Source: Rhodococcus sp. IITR03
GTDB lineage: Bacteria; Actinomycetota; Actinomycetes; Mycobacteriales; Mycobacteriaceae
Direction: 5' to 3'
Assembly (NCBI GenBank): GCA_001017865.1
Contig: LATQ01000418.1
Location: forward strand, 1 to 64,000
DNA length: 64,000 nucleotides
Shown piece by piece: positions 9,075 through 19,818 of the stretch; the stretch's first letter is position 1; each line of letters begins with the position of its first letter. The notes under the pieces were generated by a model that worked only from the letters and a program-made list of their open reading frames with translations, searched no databases and was not told the origin of the DNA. Both the position numbers and the translations under genes were made by a program.

Positions 9075-10339
9075 ATGGATTCCGAACATTCGGTCGAATT
9101 GGCTGTGGAGACGCTCGCCCGAGGCGGGATTGTCGTAGTCGCGGACGACCATGATCGTGAAAACGAAGGCGACTTGGTGATGGGCGCCGCAGCGATGACC
9201 GACCAGGCGATGGCGTTCTTCCTTCGCTACGGGAGCGGCATCGTCTGCACTCCGATGACCGAGCGGCGGGCACGCCAGCTCCATCTCCCGCTGATGGTTG
9301 CGGCGAACAAGGATCGGATGGGAACCGCTTTCACGGTCACCGTCGACGCTGCCGTGGCTGGGACGGGTATCTCGCAGCCGACCGCACCGCCACTGTTCAC
9401 GCACTCGCCGACCCCCATGCCGTGCCGTCCGACTTCACCCGCCCGGGTCACATGTTCCCGCTCATCGCTCAGGAAGGCGGCGTTCTCGTGCGCCGGGGCC
9501 ATACCGAAGCCAGTGTCGACCTGATGTCCCTGGCGGGTGCGATCGAGCCCACCGCCGTTATCACCGAACTCGTCGATGACGATGGTGTCCCGATGTCCGG
9601 AACTGCGCTCACCGAATTCGCCGATATGTGGAATCTGCCCTACGTCACGGTCGCCGATCTCGTTGCATACCGTCAGCGTCGTGACCGAACGCCCATCTCT
9701 CCCCAGGCAGAAGCGGTCACACCAGTATCCAGCGCCCCTATCGACACCGACTACGGAACTTTCACAGCGCATGTATTCCGCGACCCCGCCTCGGGAATCG
9801 AACACGTAGCTCTCACCATCGGACTCGAGTCCCCGCCGCTCACCGCCGTCACCGCGCGAGTGCACAGCGAATGCCTCACCGGTGACGCATTCGGATCGCA
9901 CCGATGCGATTGCGGACCCCAACTGCAGGACGGACTGCGAACAATCGCTGCTACCGGGACAGGAGTACTGGTATATCTCCGAGGTCACGAAGGACGCGGC
10001 ATCGGCATAGCGAACAAGCTCGCGGCCTACGCGCTACAGGACCGCGGAGCCGATACCGTCGATGCAAACATCGAACTCGGCCTCCCCGTCGACGCACGCG
10101 AATACACTTTCGCCGCCGAGATCCTGCGACACTTCGGAATCGAGTCGGTAGATTTGATCACCCACAATCCCGAGAAGGTCAAGGCCCTCGAGTCCGCCGG
10201 AATCGAAGTCCGCCGCCGAATCGATGCGCCCGTCCACTGGGGGGTTCACAACGTGGCCTACTTGAAGACCAAGCGTGAACGCATGGGACACCTCCTCCCG
10301 GAAACTCCGTACCAGTTCCTGCAGTTCAGCTCGATGTAA
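9075..10339 (+). CDS. ribBA: Bifunctional 3,4-dihydroxy-2-butanone-4-phosphate synthase / GTP cyclohydrolase II; one frame break near 9373
   Basis: Catalyses the two entry reactions of riboflavin synthesis. The ATG at 9075 follows GGCGGAGG; about 421 residues after restoring one G near 9373. The N-terminal synthase domain has DDHDRENEGDLVMGA; the C-terminal cyclohydrolase domain has the zinc site SHRCDCG and the catalytic GHEGRGIGIANK. It sits between a transporter and a CoA-transferase in a flavoprotein-rich catabolic operon, away from other rib genes. It is therefore probably a second copy that raises FAD supply when the acyl-CoA dehydrogenases are induced. That role is inference. Confidence 0.93.
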
Positions 10340-10468
10340 CCGACAGCGCCTGCCGCTTTGGACAAACCGAAGTCCGGCAAGCCGCGGAATATGCACGGAC
10401 CCCATCAAAGACTTCCAGGAACGACGATGCCCCCAGCCCCGTCGCTGGCACCGAAGGAAAGCAATGAC

Positions 10469-11133
10469 ATGAACAAGCAGGTCGAAAGTCCCGAAGAGGC
10501 GATCGCCGGCATCGGAGACGGAGCCACGATCATGGTGAGCGGCTTCGGCCCTCCCGGACAGCCCGTAGCTCTGATCGAAGCACTCCTTGCTTCCGGAGTC
10601 ACGGATCTGACGGTGATCAACAACAACGCAGCTGCCGGAGGCGACGCTATCGGGCAGCTCTTCGCAGCGAAACGCGTGCGCAAGGTTGTGTGTTCGTTCC
10701 CCAAGGCGATCGGTTCGACCATCTTCGATGAGCTCTACAACGCCGGCGAGATCGAACTCGAGTTGGTACCCCAAGGAACGCTCGCCGAACGCATCAGAGC
10801 AGCAGGTGCAGGGATCGGCGGATTCTTCACACGTAGCGGGTACGGAACAGAACTCGCTGAGGGCAAAGAGGTTCGAGAAATCGACGGCAAGGGATACGTC
10901 TTCGAAAAGCCCCTGTTCGCCGACGTCGCCTGGTGAAGGCCCAGACGGCCGATCGGCTCGGCAATCTCGTATACCGCAAGACCGGTCGAAACTTCGGTCC
11001 CGTAATGGCAACTGCAGCGGCCCTGACGATTGCCGAAGTGAGCGAGATGGTTCCGGTCGGAGATCTCGATCCGGAAGTGATCGTCACCCCCGGCATCTTC
11101 GTCGATCGCATCCTCTGCGAGAAGGGACACTGA
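10469..11133 (+). CDS. CoA-transferase subunit A (3-oxoacid/3-oxoadipate type); one frame break near 10930
   Basis: Alpha subunit of a family I CoA-transferase that moves CoA from succinyl-CoA or another donor to a 3-oxo acid. The ATG at 10469 has GAAGGAAA upstream. Motifs include MVSGFGPPGQP near the N-terminus and GGFFTRSGYGT. Adding one C near 10930 joins FADVA to the LVKAQTADRLGNLVYR end, giving about 221 residues, the family norm. The beta subunit begins 2 nt after this stop. Sequence alone does not separate 3-oxoadipate from acetoacetate or longer 3-oxo acids. Confidence 0.88.
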
Positions 11134-11134
11134 G

Positions 11135-11779
11135 ATGGCTTTGACTCGCCAGGACATCGCCGGCCGCGTCGCACAGGACATCCCCGACGGGTCGTACGTC
11201 AACCTCGGTATCGGAATACCGACTCTCGTAGCCGATTTCATTCCCGAAGGTCGCGAGGTCATCCTGCATACCGAGAACGGGATGCTGGGCATGGGCCCCG
11301 CAGCCGAAGACGGAAGCGAAGACCCGGACCTCATCAACGCCGGCAAGATCTATGTCACCGAAACTCCCGGCACCTCCTACTTTCACCATGCAGACTCCTT
11401 CGCAATGATGCGCGGCGGTCACCTCGACGTATGCGTAATGGGGGCCTACCAGGTATCGACGCGCGGTGACCTCGCAAACTGGCGCACCGACAACCCCGAA
11501 GTCATTCCCGGAGTCGGCGGCGCGATGGACCTTGCGGCCGGCGCGCGGCGCGTCTTCGTCATCATGGACCTGTTCTCCCGTGCCGGAGAATGCAAACTCG
11601 TCGACACGTGCACATACCCACTTACCGGACCGGAGTGCGTCGAACGGGTCTACACAGACATCGCCCTGTTCGAGACGGGACCCGACGGGGCGCGTGTACT
11701 GGAGATCTTCGATGGCAGCGACTTCGAGTCGCTGCGCGAGCGCACCGGCCTCGATCTGATCGATGGGCGCGCTGCATGA
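11135..11779 (+). CDS. CoA-transferase subunit B
   Basis: Intact beta subunit of 214 residues, partner of the preceding gene. It contains the active-site HTENGMLGMG segment, whose glutamate forms the CoA thioester intermediate in this family, preceded by VNLGIGIPTLVADF. The end overlaps the next gene (ATGA at 11776), so expression is coupled to the downstream multifunctional enzyme. The pair probably recycles CoA between a pathway intermediate and a donor. Confidence 0.9.
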   Translation: MALTRQDIAGRVAQDIPDGSYVNLGIGIPTLVADFIPEGREVILHTENGMLGMGPAAEDGSEDPDLINAGKIYVTETPGTSYFHHADSFAMMRGGHLDVCVMGAYQVSTRGDLANWRTDNPEVIPGVGGAMDLAAGARRVFVIMDLFSRAGECKLVDTCTYPLTGPECVERVYTDIALFETGPDGARVLEIFDGSDFESLRERTGLDLIDGRAA

Positions 11780-13775
11780 TCGTCACCACCGACATGACCA
11801 ACAGCGTCGCGGTGCTGACCGTGAACAACCCTCCGGTAAACATGGGCAATACCGCACTGCGTCGCGCTCTGGCCGAATCGCTCGATGAGGTGGCCACCCG
11901 AGACGATGTAGTCGGCGTGGTCATAGCTTCGGCAGCGTCCCACTTCTACGCCGGCTCGGACATCTCCGAGTTCGATCGCCCTTTGCAGGCACCGCAGCTT
12001 CCCGAGGTGATCGCCCGCATCGAGAACCTCGACGTTCCGGTCGTCGCAGCCCTCACCGGACTGACGCTCGGCGGAGGACTGGAACTCGCCCTCGGATGCG
12101 ACCTTCGAATCGGCGACCCGACCACTGTTGTCGGCTTTCCGGAGACCACGCTGGGCATCCTTCCCGGGGCGGGCGGCACCGTACGCACCGCCCGGCTCGT
12201 CGGTGTCGCCCCGACCATCGACCTGGTCGCCTCGGCCCGGCGGATCGACGCAGACGAAGCCTCTCGCTCGGTCTCATCGACGAGGTTGTTCCCGCCGATC
12301 TCCTCCTCGCCCGCGCTGTGGAACGAGCAGCCACCCTCACCGCCAAGAAACGTCTCATCGACCTGCCCGCACCTCCGTCCGATCCGGCCACAGAGGAAGC
12401 CGCACGTGCGCGAGGGAGCAAGCGGGCGCGTCCGAATGTGCTCGCCGCCATCGACATGGTGTGTGCCGGAGTGTCACTCGACGGGCGAGAGGCGTTACGG
12501 CAGGAACGTGCGCTCTTCGACCAGCTACGGATGACGGACGAAGCAGCGAACCTTCGGTACCTGTTCTTCGCGAAGCGCCGAGCAGCAAAGGCCACGCGTC
12601 CGCAGGTTCCGGCACCGGCGATCACCACCATCGGAATCGCCGGTGCAGGCACCATGGGCGCCGCTCTCGCCCGCGCGTTCGCCGAGCACGGATACGAGGT
12701 GATCGTCTTCGACAGCAACCGGGCAGCACTCGATCGGCTGGCCGATGGTCACGGGATTTCGGGTACCGAGTCGATCGCCGACCTCGGCCGTGCCGATGTC
12801 ATTATCGACGCGGTGTTCGAGGACATGGACGTCAAGACCTCGCTGCTGCGCGAGCTGGAACCGCACCTGCGGGACACCGCAGTGATCGCCAGCAATACGT
12901 CCTATCTCGACCTGCACGAGATGGCATCGGTGCTGGCGATCCCCGAGCGATTCGTCGGCTTGCACTTTTTCAACCCACCGGACCGCAATCCTCTTGTGGA
13001 GATCATTCGCACCTCCGCGACGGACGAAAGAACGCTCGCGGTGGTGTCATCGCTCGCATCGCGTTTGGGCAAGGCACCGATCCCCGCCGGTATCGGCGAC
13101 GGTTTCGTCGCCAACCGGATCTACGCGGACTATCGCATGCAGGCCGAGTTCCTCGTCGAGGACGGAGCCTCACCCGCCGAAGTCGACACCGCCCTCGTCG
13201 AATTGGGTTTTGCGATCGGCCCCTTTGCGGTAGCCGACATGTCGGGACTCGACATCGCATGGGCACGACGAAAGCGGTTGGCCGCCACACGTGATCCTCG
13301 GCAGCGCTATGTCGACATCGCAGACCGGCTCTGCGAGGCGGGAAGGTTGGGTAAGAAGACCGGAGCAGGGTGGTACCACTACCCGGACGGTGCGAGGCGT
13401 GGCGTCGTTGATCCCAGAGTGGACGAGATCATCGACAAAGCGCGCGCCGACGCCGGGATGAGCGCTCGCGCCGTGTCCGGCGACGAGATCCGCGATCGGG
13501 TACTGGCCTCGATGGTGTGCGCGGCAGCGGCGCTGGTTGCGGAGGGTATCGCCGAGCGGGCCTCCGACATCGATGTCGCACTCACCGAGGGATTCGCTTT
13601 TCCCGCTCACTTAGGTGGTCCGGTGCGGGCCCTTGCCCGTCGTAACCGGGACGAGGTGGTGTCCGCGCTGGCGGCGGCGTACCGCTCGTGTCCGATCTCG
13701 TTCGCCATAGCCGAACCGGCAGTCGCCGGAAAGATACCTGAAGCAATCGAGAAGATTCTGGAGGCTGTCCGATGA
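11776..13775 (+). CDS. Fused enoyl-CoA hydratase / 3-hydroxyacyl-CoA dehydrogenase (FadB/FadJ-like); one frame break near 12260
   Basis: Carries out hydration of a 2-enoyl-CoA and NAD-dependent oxidation of the resulting 3-hydroxyacyl-CoA. About 666 residues after restoring one C near 12260. The N-terminal crotonase domain keeps both catalytic glutamates ([12 protein letters not shown] and FPETTLGILPGAGG). The dehydrogenase part has the Rossmann GIAGAGTMGAALARAF, the SNTSYLDLHEMA loop and LHFFNPPDRNPLVE, followed by two C-terminal helical domains (GKKTGAGWYHYPDG). It overlaps the CoA-transferase B gene upstream and the cyclase gene downstream by 4 nt each. Confidence 0.9.
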
Positions 13776-14635
13776 CGCAGCAAGACGTTGCCGCAGTAGC
13801 AACACCACCCGCGCAGAATTGGGGCGGAAGCACCTGGGACGGATCTGTCGATTGGCCTCAGGGCAGCTCCCGAGCGTATGACCTCGCGGTTCTTCTCGAG
13901 ACGGGCATGACCCACCACGCGGCGCATCCGCCCTTCTCGTACGCGCTGGTCAAGAAACATGGTGAACATCCCTACCCCGGCGGTATCTCGTCTGCGATGG
14001 AGATGCTCACCATGGGAGCGCACGTCGGCACCCACGTCGATGCGCCCGGTCATATCTCGTTGGACGGTTGCATCTTCGGTGGCCGTGAGGTCGAGGACAA
14101 GCAACGTTCGTACGCGGGGGTGTCCGTCGGATCGGTGGAGGAACTTCCGCCGTTGATCGGTCCGGGGCACCTCGTGGACGGCGAGCGTCTTTTCGGTCGG
14201 GAATTGACGCCGGCGGACGGTTTCGGTGCCGACGAGCTCGAGGATTGGTTTGCCGACCGTCGTTCTCCGGAGCCCGGATCGATCGTGATCTTCCGTACCG
14301 GCTGGATGAAGTACTGGGCCGACAGCGACAAGTATCTCGGCATCGGCACCGGGTTACCGGGCGTTTCGCTCTCGGGCGCCCGCTGGTTGTCCGAACGTGG
14401 TGTGCGTGCGGTCGGGAGTGACACCGTCAATTTCGAGCACAAGCCGAGTTTCACGACCCCGGCGCTCGATGTGCATGTTCACATGCTCGTGAAGTGCGGT
14501 ATTCCGATCATGGAGTCGTTGTCGCTCGAAGGATTGGCCGCCGATCGGGTCGACGACTTCTTCTTCGTCGCCTCGGCGCTGCGCATCAGAGGCGGCACCG
14601 GTTCTCCCATTCGTCCCCTCGCATTCGTCGCATAG
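13772..14635 (+). CDS. Cyclase family protein (kynurenine formamidase-like metal hydrolase)
   Basis: An intact 287-residue member of the cyclase/KynB superfamily, metal-dependent amide or lactone hydrolases. The signature HVGTHVDAPGH lies about one third in. The long N-terminal part (WPQGSSRAYDLAVLLETG) fits the bacterial group found in degradation operons rather than true kynurenine formamidase. The context, between a beta-oxidation enzyme and a crotonase, suggests hydrolysis of a lactone or cyclic intermediate. That is an inference and the substrate is unknown. Confidence 0.8.
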   Translation: MTQQDVAAVATPPAQNWGGSTWDGSVDWPQGSSRAYDLAVLLETGMTHHAAHPPFSYALVKKHGEHPYPGGISSAMEMLTMGAHVGTHVDAPGHISLDGCIFGGREVEDKQRSYAGVSVGSVEELPPLIGPGHLVDGERLFGRELTPADGFGADELEDWFADRRSPEPGSIVIFRTGWMKYWADSDKYLGIGTGLPGVSLSGARWLSERGVRAVGSDTVNFEHKPSFTTPALDVHVHMLVKCGIPIMESLSLEGLAADRVDDFFFVASALRIRGGTGSPIRPLAFVA

Positions 14636-14658
14636 TTGTCTTTCGAAGGATCTCTCAC

Positions 14659-15504
14659 ATGAACGACGCCCCTCTTCTCGTCGAGCGCGACGGCCATGTC
14701 GTCTGGCTGACGCTCAATCGTCCGTCGCGCCTCAACGCGATGGACGACCAGCTCCTCGACATGCTCGAATCCACGTTCACGGACCTGGCCCGGAGCGATG
14801 CACGGGTCATCGTGCTGCGGGGAGCCGGTCGGGCCTTCTGCTCGGGTTACGACATCGCACCGGACTCTTCCGAGGTTGGTTACGCCTCCGAGCGCACTGC
14901 TGTGGAGGACCGTGATCGGTTGCTGTCCAACGTCGAACGGTTCACCCAGATATGGCGTCAGCCCCAGCCCGTCATCGCGGCCGTCCACGGCGTCTGTGCC
15001 GCGGGAGGAACTCAGCTCGCGTCCCTGTGCGACATCACGATCGTCGCTGATGACGCAAAGATCATGGCCTCGCCGGCGATCCCGCTCGGAGGTGGCTATA
15101 TTTCGCCGCTGTGGGAGCACTTGGTCGGGCCCAAGCGTGCCAAGTTGATGAGTTTCGATGCGGGCCGCACGATTACCGGAAAGATCGCGGCCGAGTGGGG
15201 TTGGGCTGCTGAATCGGTTCCGGCGGAACAGTTCGATGCGCATGTGCGCCGTACTGCACATTCGATTGCCCGGACTCCGCTCGAACTCCTCAAACTCAAG
15301 AAGGAGGCAGTCAACCGTGCGGCGGAAACGTCGGGGCTGCTCAGTTACATGAGGATGGGTGCCGAAACCGATGCGTTGCTGCACGTCACTCCCGAGGTGC
15401 ATACGTTCCAGTCGTGGATCAAGGAAGATGGCGTCAAGGGAGCGATCAAGCGGTTCAACGCCGATTTCCTCGAGGCTTTCCCGGCGGAAGTGGTGAAGAA
15501 CTGA
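14659..15504 (+). CDS. Crotonase-fold (enoyl-CoA hydratase/isomerase family) protein
   Basis: An intact 281-residue protein. The ATG at 14659 follows CGAAGGA. The crotonase oxyanion-hole regions are visible (RAFCSGYDIAP and CAAGGTQLASLCD), but neither usual hydratase glutamate is present: the first site reads TQLAS and the second reads SPAIPLGGG. It may therefore be an isomerase, hydrolase or other crotonase-fold activity rather than a standard hydratase. Its stop overlaps the thiolase start (TGATG). Confidence 0.85.
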   Translation: MNDAPLLVERDGHVVWLTLNRPSRLNAMDDQLLDMLESTFTDLARSDARVIVLRGAGRAFCSGYDIAPDSSEVGYASERTAVEDRDRLLSNVERFTQIWRQPQPVIAAVHGVCAAGGTQLASLCDITIVADDAKIMASPAIPLGGGYISPLWEHLVGPKRAKLMSFDAGRTITGKIAAEWGWAAESVPAEQFDAHVRRTAHSIARTPLELLKLKKEAVNRAAETSGLLSYMRMGAETDALLHVTPEVHTFQSWIKEDGVKGAIKRFNADFLEAFPAEVVKN

Positions 15505-16719
15505 TGGCCGAAGCCGTCATCGTTGCAGTTACCCGTTCGCCCATCGGACGCGCCGGAAAGGGATCGCTCGTCGATGTTCGTGGTGATGATCTCGCCGCGC
15601 AGATGATAGGTGCGGCCCTTGCACAGATACCCGAACTCGATCCGTTGGAGGTTGACGATCTCCTACTCGGGTGTGGTCTTCCCGGTGGCGAACAGGGATT
15701 CAACATGGCACGTAGTGTCGCTGTCCAATTGGGATACGACTCGATGCCGGGAACGACGGTCAACCGTTACTGCGCCTCATCCGTGCAGACCACGCGGATG
15801 GCGTTGCACGCCATCAAGCAGGCGAAGGTGATGTGTTCATTTCCGCCGGTGTCGAGCAAGTGACTCGCACCTCTGCAGGAAGTTCGGATTCGTTCCCGGA
15901 GACGCACAATCCGTTCTTCGCGGACGCTGAACGTCGTACCCGCGAGCTCGCTGCTGGTGGCCAGGGGTGGCGCGATCCGCGCGCATATGGTGCGGTCCCC
16001 GATGTCTACATGTCGATGGGGCAGACAGCGGAGAACGTCGCCCAGGTCACCGGTATCTCCCGGGAGGAACAGGATCAGTGGGCGGTCCGGAGTCAGAATC
16101 GCGCCGAACAGCACATTGCTGCAGGGCATTTCGCTCGCGAGATCACTCCGGTGACGTTGCCTGACGGGAGAGTCGTCGACACCGACGACAGTCCCGTGCC
16201 GGGACCACTTACGACAAGGTCAGCGGGCTGAAACCTGTCTTTCGTCCGGGCGGGACAGTCACCGCTGGTAATGCCTGCCCGTTGAACGACGGGGCAGCAG
16301 CAGCGGTGATCATGTCCGATACGAAAGCCAAGGCTCTCGGGTTGACGCCCCTGGCACGGATCGTGTCGACCGGAGTGTCCGGTTTGTCCCCGGAGATCAT
16401 GGGCCTCGGACCTGTCGATGCGTCGCGACGAGCCCTTGCCCAGGCTGGTCTGACCATCGACGACATCGACCTCGTCGAGATCAATGAGGCGTTTGCTGTC
16501 CAGGTCCTTGCGTCGGCTCGCGATTTGAAGATCGACGAGGACAAGCTCAACGTGGCCGGTGGTGCCATCGCGCTCGGACACCCGTTCGGGATGACCGGCG
16601 TACGGATCACCGCGACATTGCTCAACAACCTCACCGCGCGCGACGGCACCCTGGGACTCGAGACGATGTGTGTCGGTGGCGGACAGGGGATGGCGATGGT
16701 TATCGAGCGACTGTCGTGA
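15504..16719 (+). CDS. Thiolase (acetyl-CoA acyltransferase); two frame breaks near 15821 and 16196
   Basis: Thiolytic cleavage of 3-oxoacyl-CoA, the last beta-oxidation step. Three segments join into about 405 residues when one G (near 15821) and one C (near 16196) are restored. The acyl-accepting cysteine is in NRYCASSVQTT; the second half shows EINEAFAVQ, the histidine in GGAIALGHPFGMTG and the C-terminal CVGGGQGMAM. All catalytic residues are present, so the breaks are probably sequencing errors. It closes the operon that begins at 5615. Confidence 0.9.
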
Positions 16720-16824
16720 ACGGTCATCGCGTCGTCGATCAGGTGTAAATGTCCTCGGGTACGTGATCGTCCGTGAGGCGTCGCCACGAGTTCCGGTGTT
16801 CCTTCTTGTCAGTAAGGCTGAAAC

Positions 16825-17630
16825 ATGTCCTCGAATCGTCGTACTTCCGCCCGCGACCTGGCGCAGATCGCAGTGTTCGCCGCTTTGATCATCGCGCTGG
16901 GTCTACCTGGTCAGATCAGTATCGGTTCGTCAGGCGTGCCGATTACTCTCCAGACGCTCGGCGTCATGCTTGCCGGCGCGCTGCTGGGGCTCCGTAAGGG
17001 TGTGCTGGCGGTGACGACGGTGATCGTTTTGGGTTTTGCTTTGCCGGTCCTGGCTGGTGGGCGCACGTCGTTGACGTCGCTTGCCGGCCCCACGGTGGGT
17101 TTCCTGCTTGGCTGGCTTCCTGCTGTTGCTGTAATCGGCTGGTTGTCGGCGTGGATGCTGCCTCGGTACCGGTTGGTTCCGGGCGTGGCGGTCAATGTGC
17201 TGGGCGGCGTTGTGGTGTTGTATGCCTTCGGCGTCGTCGGCATGGTGCTCCGCACTGATCTGACGGTGGGGGCAGCGGTCGTCGCGAACGTAACCTTCCT
17301 CCCCGGCGATCTCGTCAAGGCAGTTGTGTCGGCGGCAGTCTCAGCTCAAGTACACAGGGCTATCCGACATTGCTCGCCAAGACCGGGTCGTCGTCGACGA
17401 CGCAAGTCGCCACCACCATTGCCTCAGAACAGCGGGCTGAAGGACACGCCAGCGACCCGTCTCGAGGTCGGCGCTTGGTTTGGTTCCAGGAGTGGAGCGA
17501 GGCGGACGGCAACGGCGTGCGGCGTGATGCGCACTGCCCGCCCGATATTCCTGGCTCGTCCGGAGATGACGTGCACTCGAGGGCAGGTTGGGGTCCTCGA
17601 TGCCGTCGGTATCGGTATCGGTGTCGTTGA
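16825..17630 (+). CDS. bioY: Biotin transporter BioY (substrate-binding S component); altered C-terminus
   Basis: Integral membrane S component of an energy-coupling-factor biotin importer. Six hydrophobic stretches and the motif LGLPGQISIGSSGVPITLQT support the call; the N-terminus is MSSNRRTSARDLAQIAVFAAL. The core ends near 17360 at AQVHRA, where one missing T shifts the frame. The restored frame (PTLLAKTGSSST) runs on to 17630, about 70 residues more than usual for the family. An ISL3 transposase relic starts just downstream, so the tail may have been altered by insertion. No ATPase partner gene (bioM/bioN) is recognised next to it. Confidence 0.85.
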
Positions 17631-17654
17631 CGGGAGACGGGCCCCGGGTGGCAG

Positions 17655-19026
17655 ATGATGAAGGTTCCTATACCAATTCGTCACTTGCACTCGGGAGCCT
17701 GCCGCCCGATCGTTGCCGACACGACCATGTGCACCGTCGAACTCGGGGGCACGATCACCGACGGCGCCTCGATGACGCGGTCACCGTGGTGTTCTGCGAT
17801 CTGTTGGTCGACGGACCCAACCGGTGCCGCGGTGCAGAAGCATCGTCCGGTACCGGGACACGATCATGCGGACGGTGACCGATCTGCCTGTGGCCGACCA
17901 TCCCTTCCCACTGCGGGTGCGCATTTCGTGCTACCGGGGTGAGAACTCCTCCTATGAGCGGGAGGTGTTGGACGCACAACACCGACGACTCGCCCGTCCT
18001 GGTTTGTCGACGATCCGCCGATCACGCGACATATGGTGCGATGTGTGACGATCGAGCGCACCTCGATCGCTGCGATCGCCCGAGAGCTCGGTCTGTTCCT
18101 GTTCCGGGACACGGTCGATGCCATCACCGTCGAGGCCACCACCGGCCGGTTCGCCGCCGATCCCACTCGGCTCGAATCGGTGCGGGTCATCGAGTCGACG
18201 AGCATCAGGGCCCATACCCGGCGGGCGTTGGCGACGGCTATGTCACCGTCGTCGTGGACCTGACGCCGGTGTTCGACGGCACCGGCCCGGCCTGACTGCT
18301 CCCTCTGGTGCCGGGCCGCTCGTCGGCGGTGCTCACCACCTGGCTCGACGAGCGTGACGCCATCTTCCGCAGCCGGATCGAGGTGGTCGCGATAGCCCCT
18401 CGCGAGCGGGAGGTGCCCCCAGAATTCGGCGGCTACAAGTCCGCCGGGACCATCAGGGTTCGAAGATGCGGTGCCGGTCATGGACCGGTTCCACGTCGTC
18501 GCCCTCGCCGATACTCAGCTGAACTTGTGCCGCCGACGCGTCCAGTACCTCACCTGCGGGCATCGCGGGCGCACGAGTGATCCGCTTTACGGAATCCGCC
18601 GGATGGCTCGAACCAGAGAAGAGTTGCTCAGCCACCGGCAACGCCGATGACTCGAGGAGGCGTTCACCGATGAACAGCGCCTCGCCGTCGGGGTCACGGG
18701 GCGGATCTACCAGGACATCATCGATGTCTATGCCGATACCGACCGCGGTCGCGACAGAACCAGGCTGAGCAGGTTGATCGACCGACCTGCGCCGGTGTCC
18801 TGGACGGTCTCGACGGACTCGCTCCAGCTCGGCGTACCCTGCCTCAACGCTGGGCTGATGTGCTGGCCTACTTCGAGTACCGGACCTCGGACGGACTCAC
18901 CGAGGCGATCGACGGTCGGCTCGAAGCACTGCGCCGGCACGCTCTCGGGTTCTGCAACCTACTGCACGACCGATTCGGTCATTGCTGCCCTGCGACAGTC
19001 TTACCCACGCAATCAACGCGCTCTGA
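17655..19026 (+). pseudogene. ISL3-family (IS1164-like) transposase relic
   Basis: Decayed transposase recognisable in fragments across all three forward frames: CTVELGGTITDGAS, VTVVFCDLLVDGPNRC, RYRDTIMRTVTDLPVADHP, TIERTSIAAIARELGL, GDGYVTVVVDLTPVFDGTG, TTWLDERDAIFRSRIEVVA, YQDIIDVYADTDRGRDRTR and LTEAIDGRLEALRRHALGF. This order matches ISL3 transposases with the DDE catalytic region. At least eight frame changes and in-frame stops (for example near 18294 and 18648) make it non-functional; this decay is far heavier than the single-base breaks elsewhere. The relic ends near an ACCGGAAAGCCGGAG stretch that may be the residual IS end. Confidence 0.8.
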
Positions 19027-19335
19027 AACCGGAAAGCCGGAGTGGAGCTACTGGACAGACGAGGCGCAGGCCGCTTTGCGCCGGCACCGTCGGGAAGGGC
19101 GCCGGGTGCGGCATGTCCTGCATCCAGTTTTCCCATATCGGGGTCGCTACCGGCTTCCGGCGCCACATATGGAACCCGAGTGGGCCGGTCTTCAGGGTGC
19201 ATACCCGTCAGGTTCACGGCCATAGGCCGGTAGGCCCATGTTCGGTGTGCGCCCGTGCAGGTGGAGCAGCCACATGTGACTCCACGAATTTCAGCAGCAG
19301 ACTTTCCATTCTCTGTGATCGGCGCTACAGTTATT

Positions 19336-19353
19336 CAAACGGTCGGTCGGTTG
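19336..19353. promoter_or_regulatory. TetR-like operator candidate with longer spacer
   Basis: CAAACGGTCGGTCGGTTG keeps both six-base arms of the 5495 and 9004 sites (CAAACG and CGGTTG) but with six bases between them instead of two. A perfect ribosome-site sequence AAGGAGG follows near 19379, yet no intact gene starts there. It may be the promoter of a gene lost by deletion. Confidence 0.35.
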
Positions 19354-19378
19354 ATAAGAAGGCGCTGGCCAAGCCGTA

Positions 19379-19815
19379 AGGAGGTCGAGAAAGCATCCAC
19401 CCGCAACTGAGCCGGGGAAGCTCGCAAAGAGGTGTGTCGCCCCGTACGGCATCGGCGATCAGGAGTGCCTCATCGAGCTGCTCGACGAGAAGATCTGCAT
19501 GTGACACCCCGCGCAATGTCGACAGCGCCGACGCACCCCAGCCGTCAAGAGATCGAGGACTCCATGCAACTCCTGCAGTACAAAGCGTTCAGTGAACGTT
19601 TTCTTGCTCGAGCAAATGCGTGAGTCCACAGTCGTGTTCGGTTATGGGGGGGTGGCACCCCTTCGGCTGACATCCCCGGATTCGGGATGAAGGGCGGACT
19701 CCTCGCCTTCATGAGTTCGAGAACCGTCGTCTGGGCGACTACCACGACTTCAGCTCCACCCCACCCCGATGACCAACCTGAAAACGCCATCAGGCGCGAG
19801 AGTAGTAGAGGAAAA
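19379..19815 (+). other. Coding-like fragments without an intact gene
   Basis: Downstream of the operator-like repeat and an AAGGAGG site there are short stretches that read like actinobacterial protein ends: APYGIGDQECLIELLDEKIC ending at 19504, EDSMQLLQYKAFSERFLAR ending at 19623, and HEFENRRLGDYHDFSSTPPR ending at 19775. They are in different frames and none has a convincing start. I do not recognise the families. They are best seen as leftovers of one or more genes removed during rearrangement between the IS relic and the monooxygenase gene. Confidence 0.35.
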
Positions 19816-19818
19816 CCA

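Noticed and set aside
9227..9988. 253-codon minus-strand open frame opposite ribBA
   Set aside because: ribBA motifs on the plus strand are decisive; the reverse frame has no recognisable domain.
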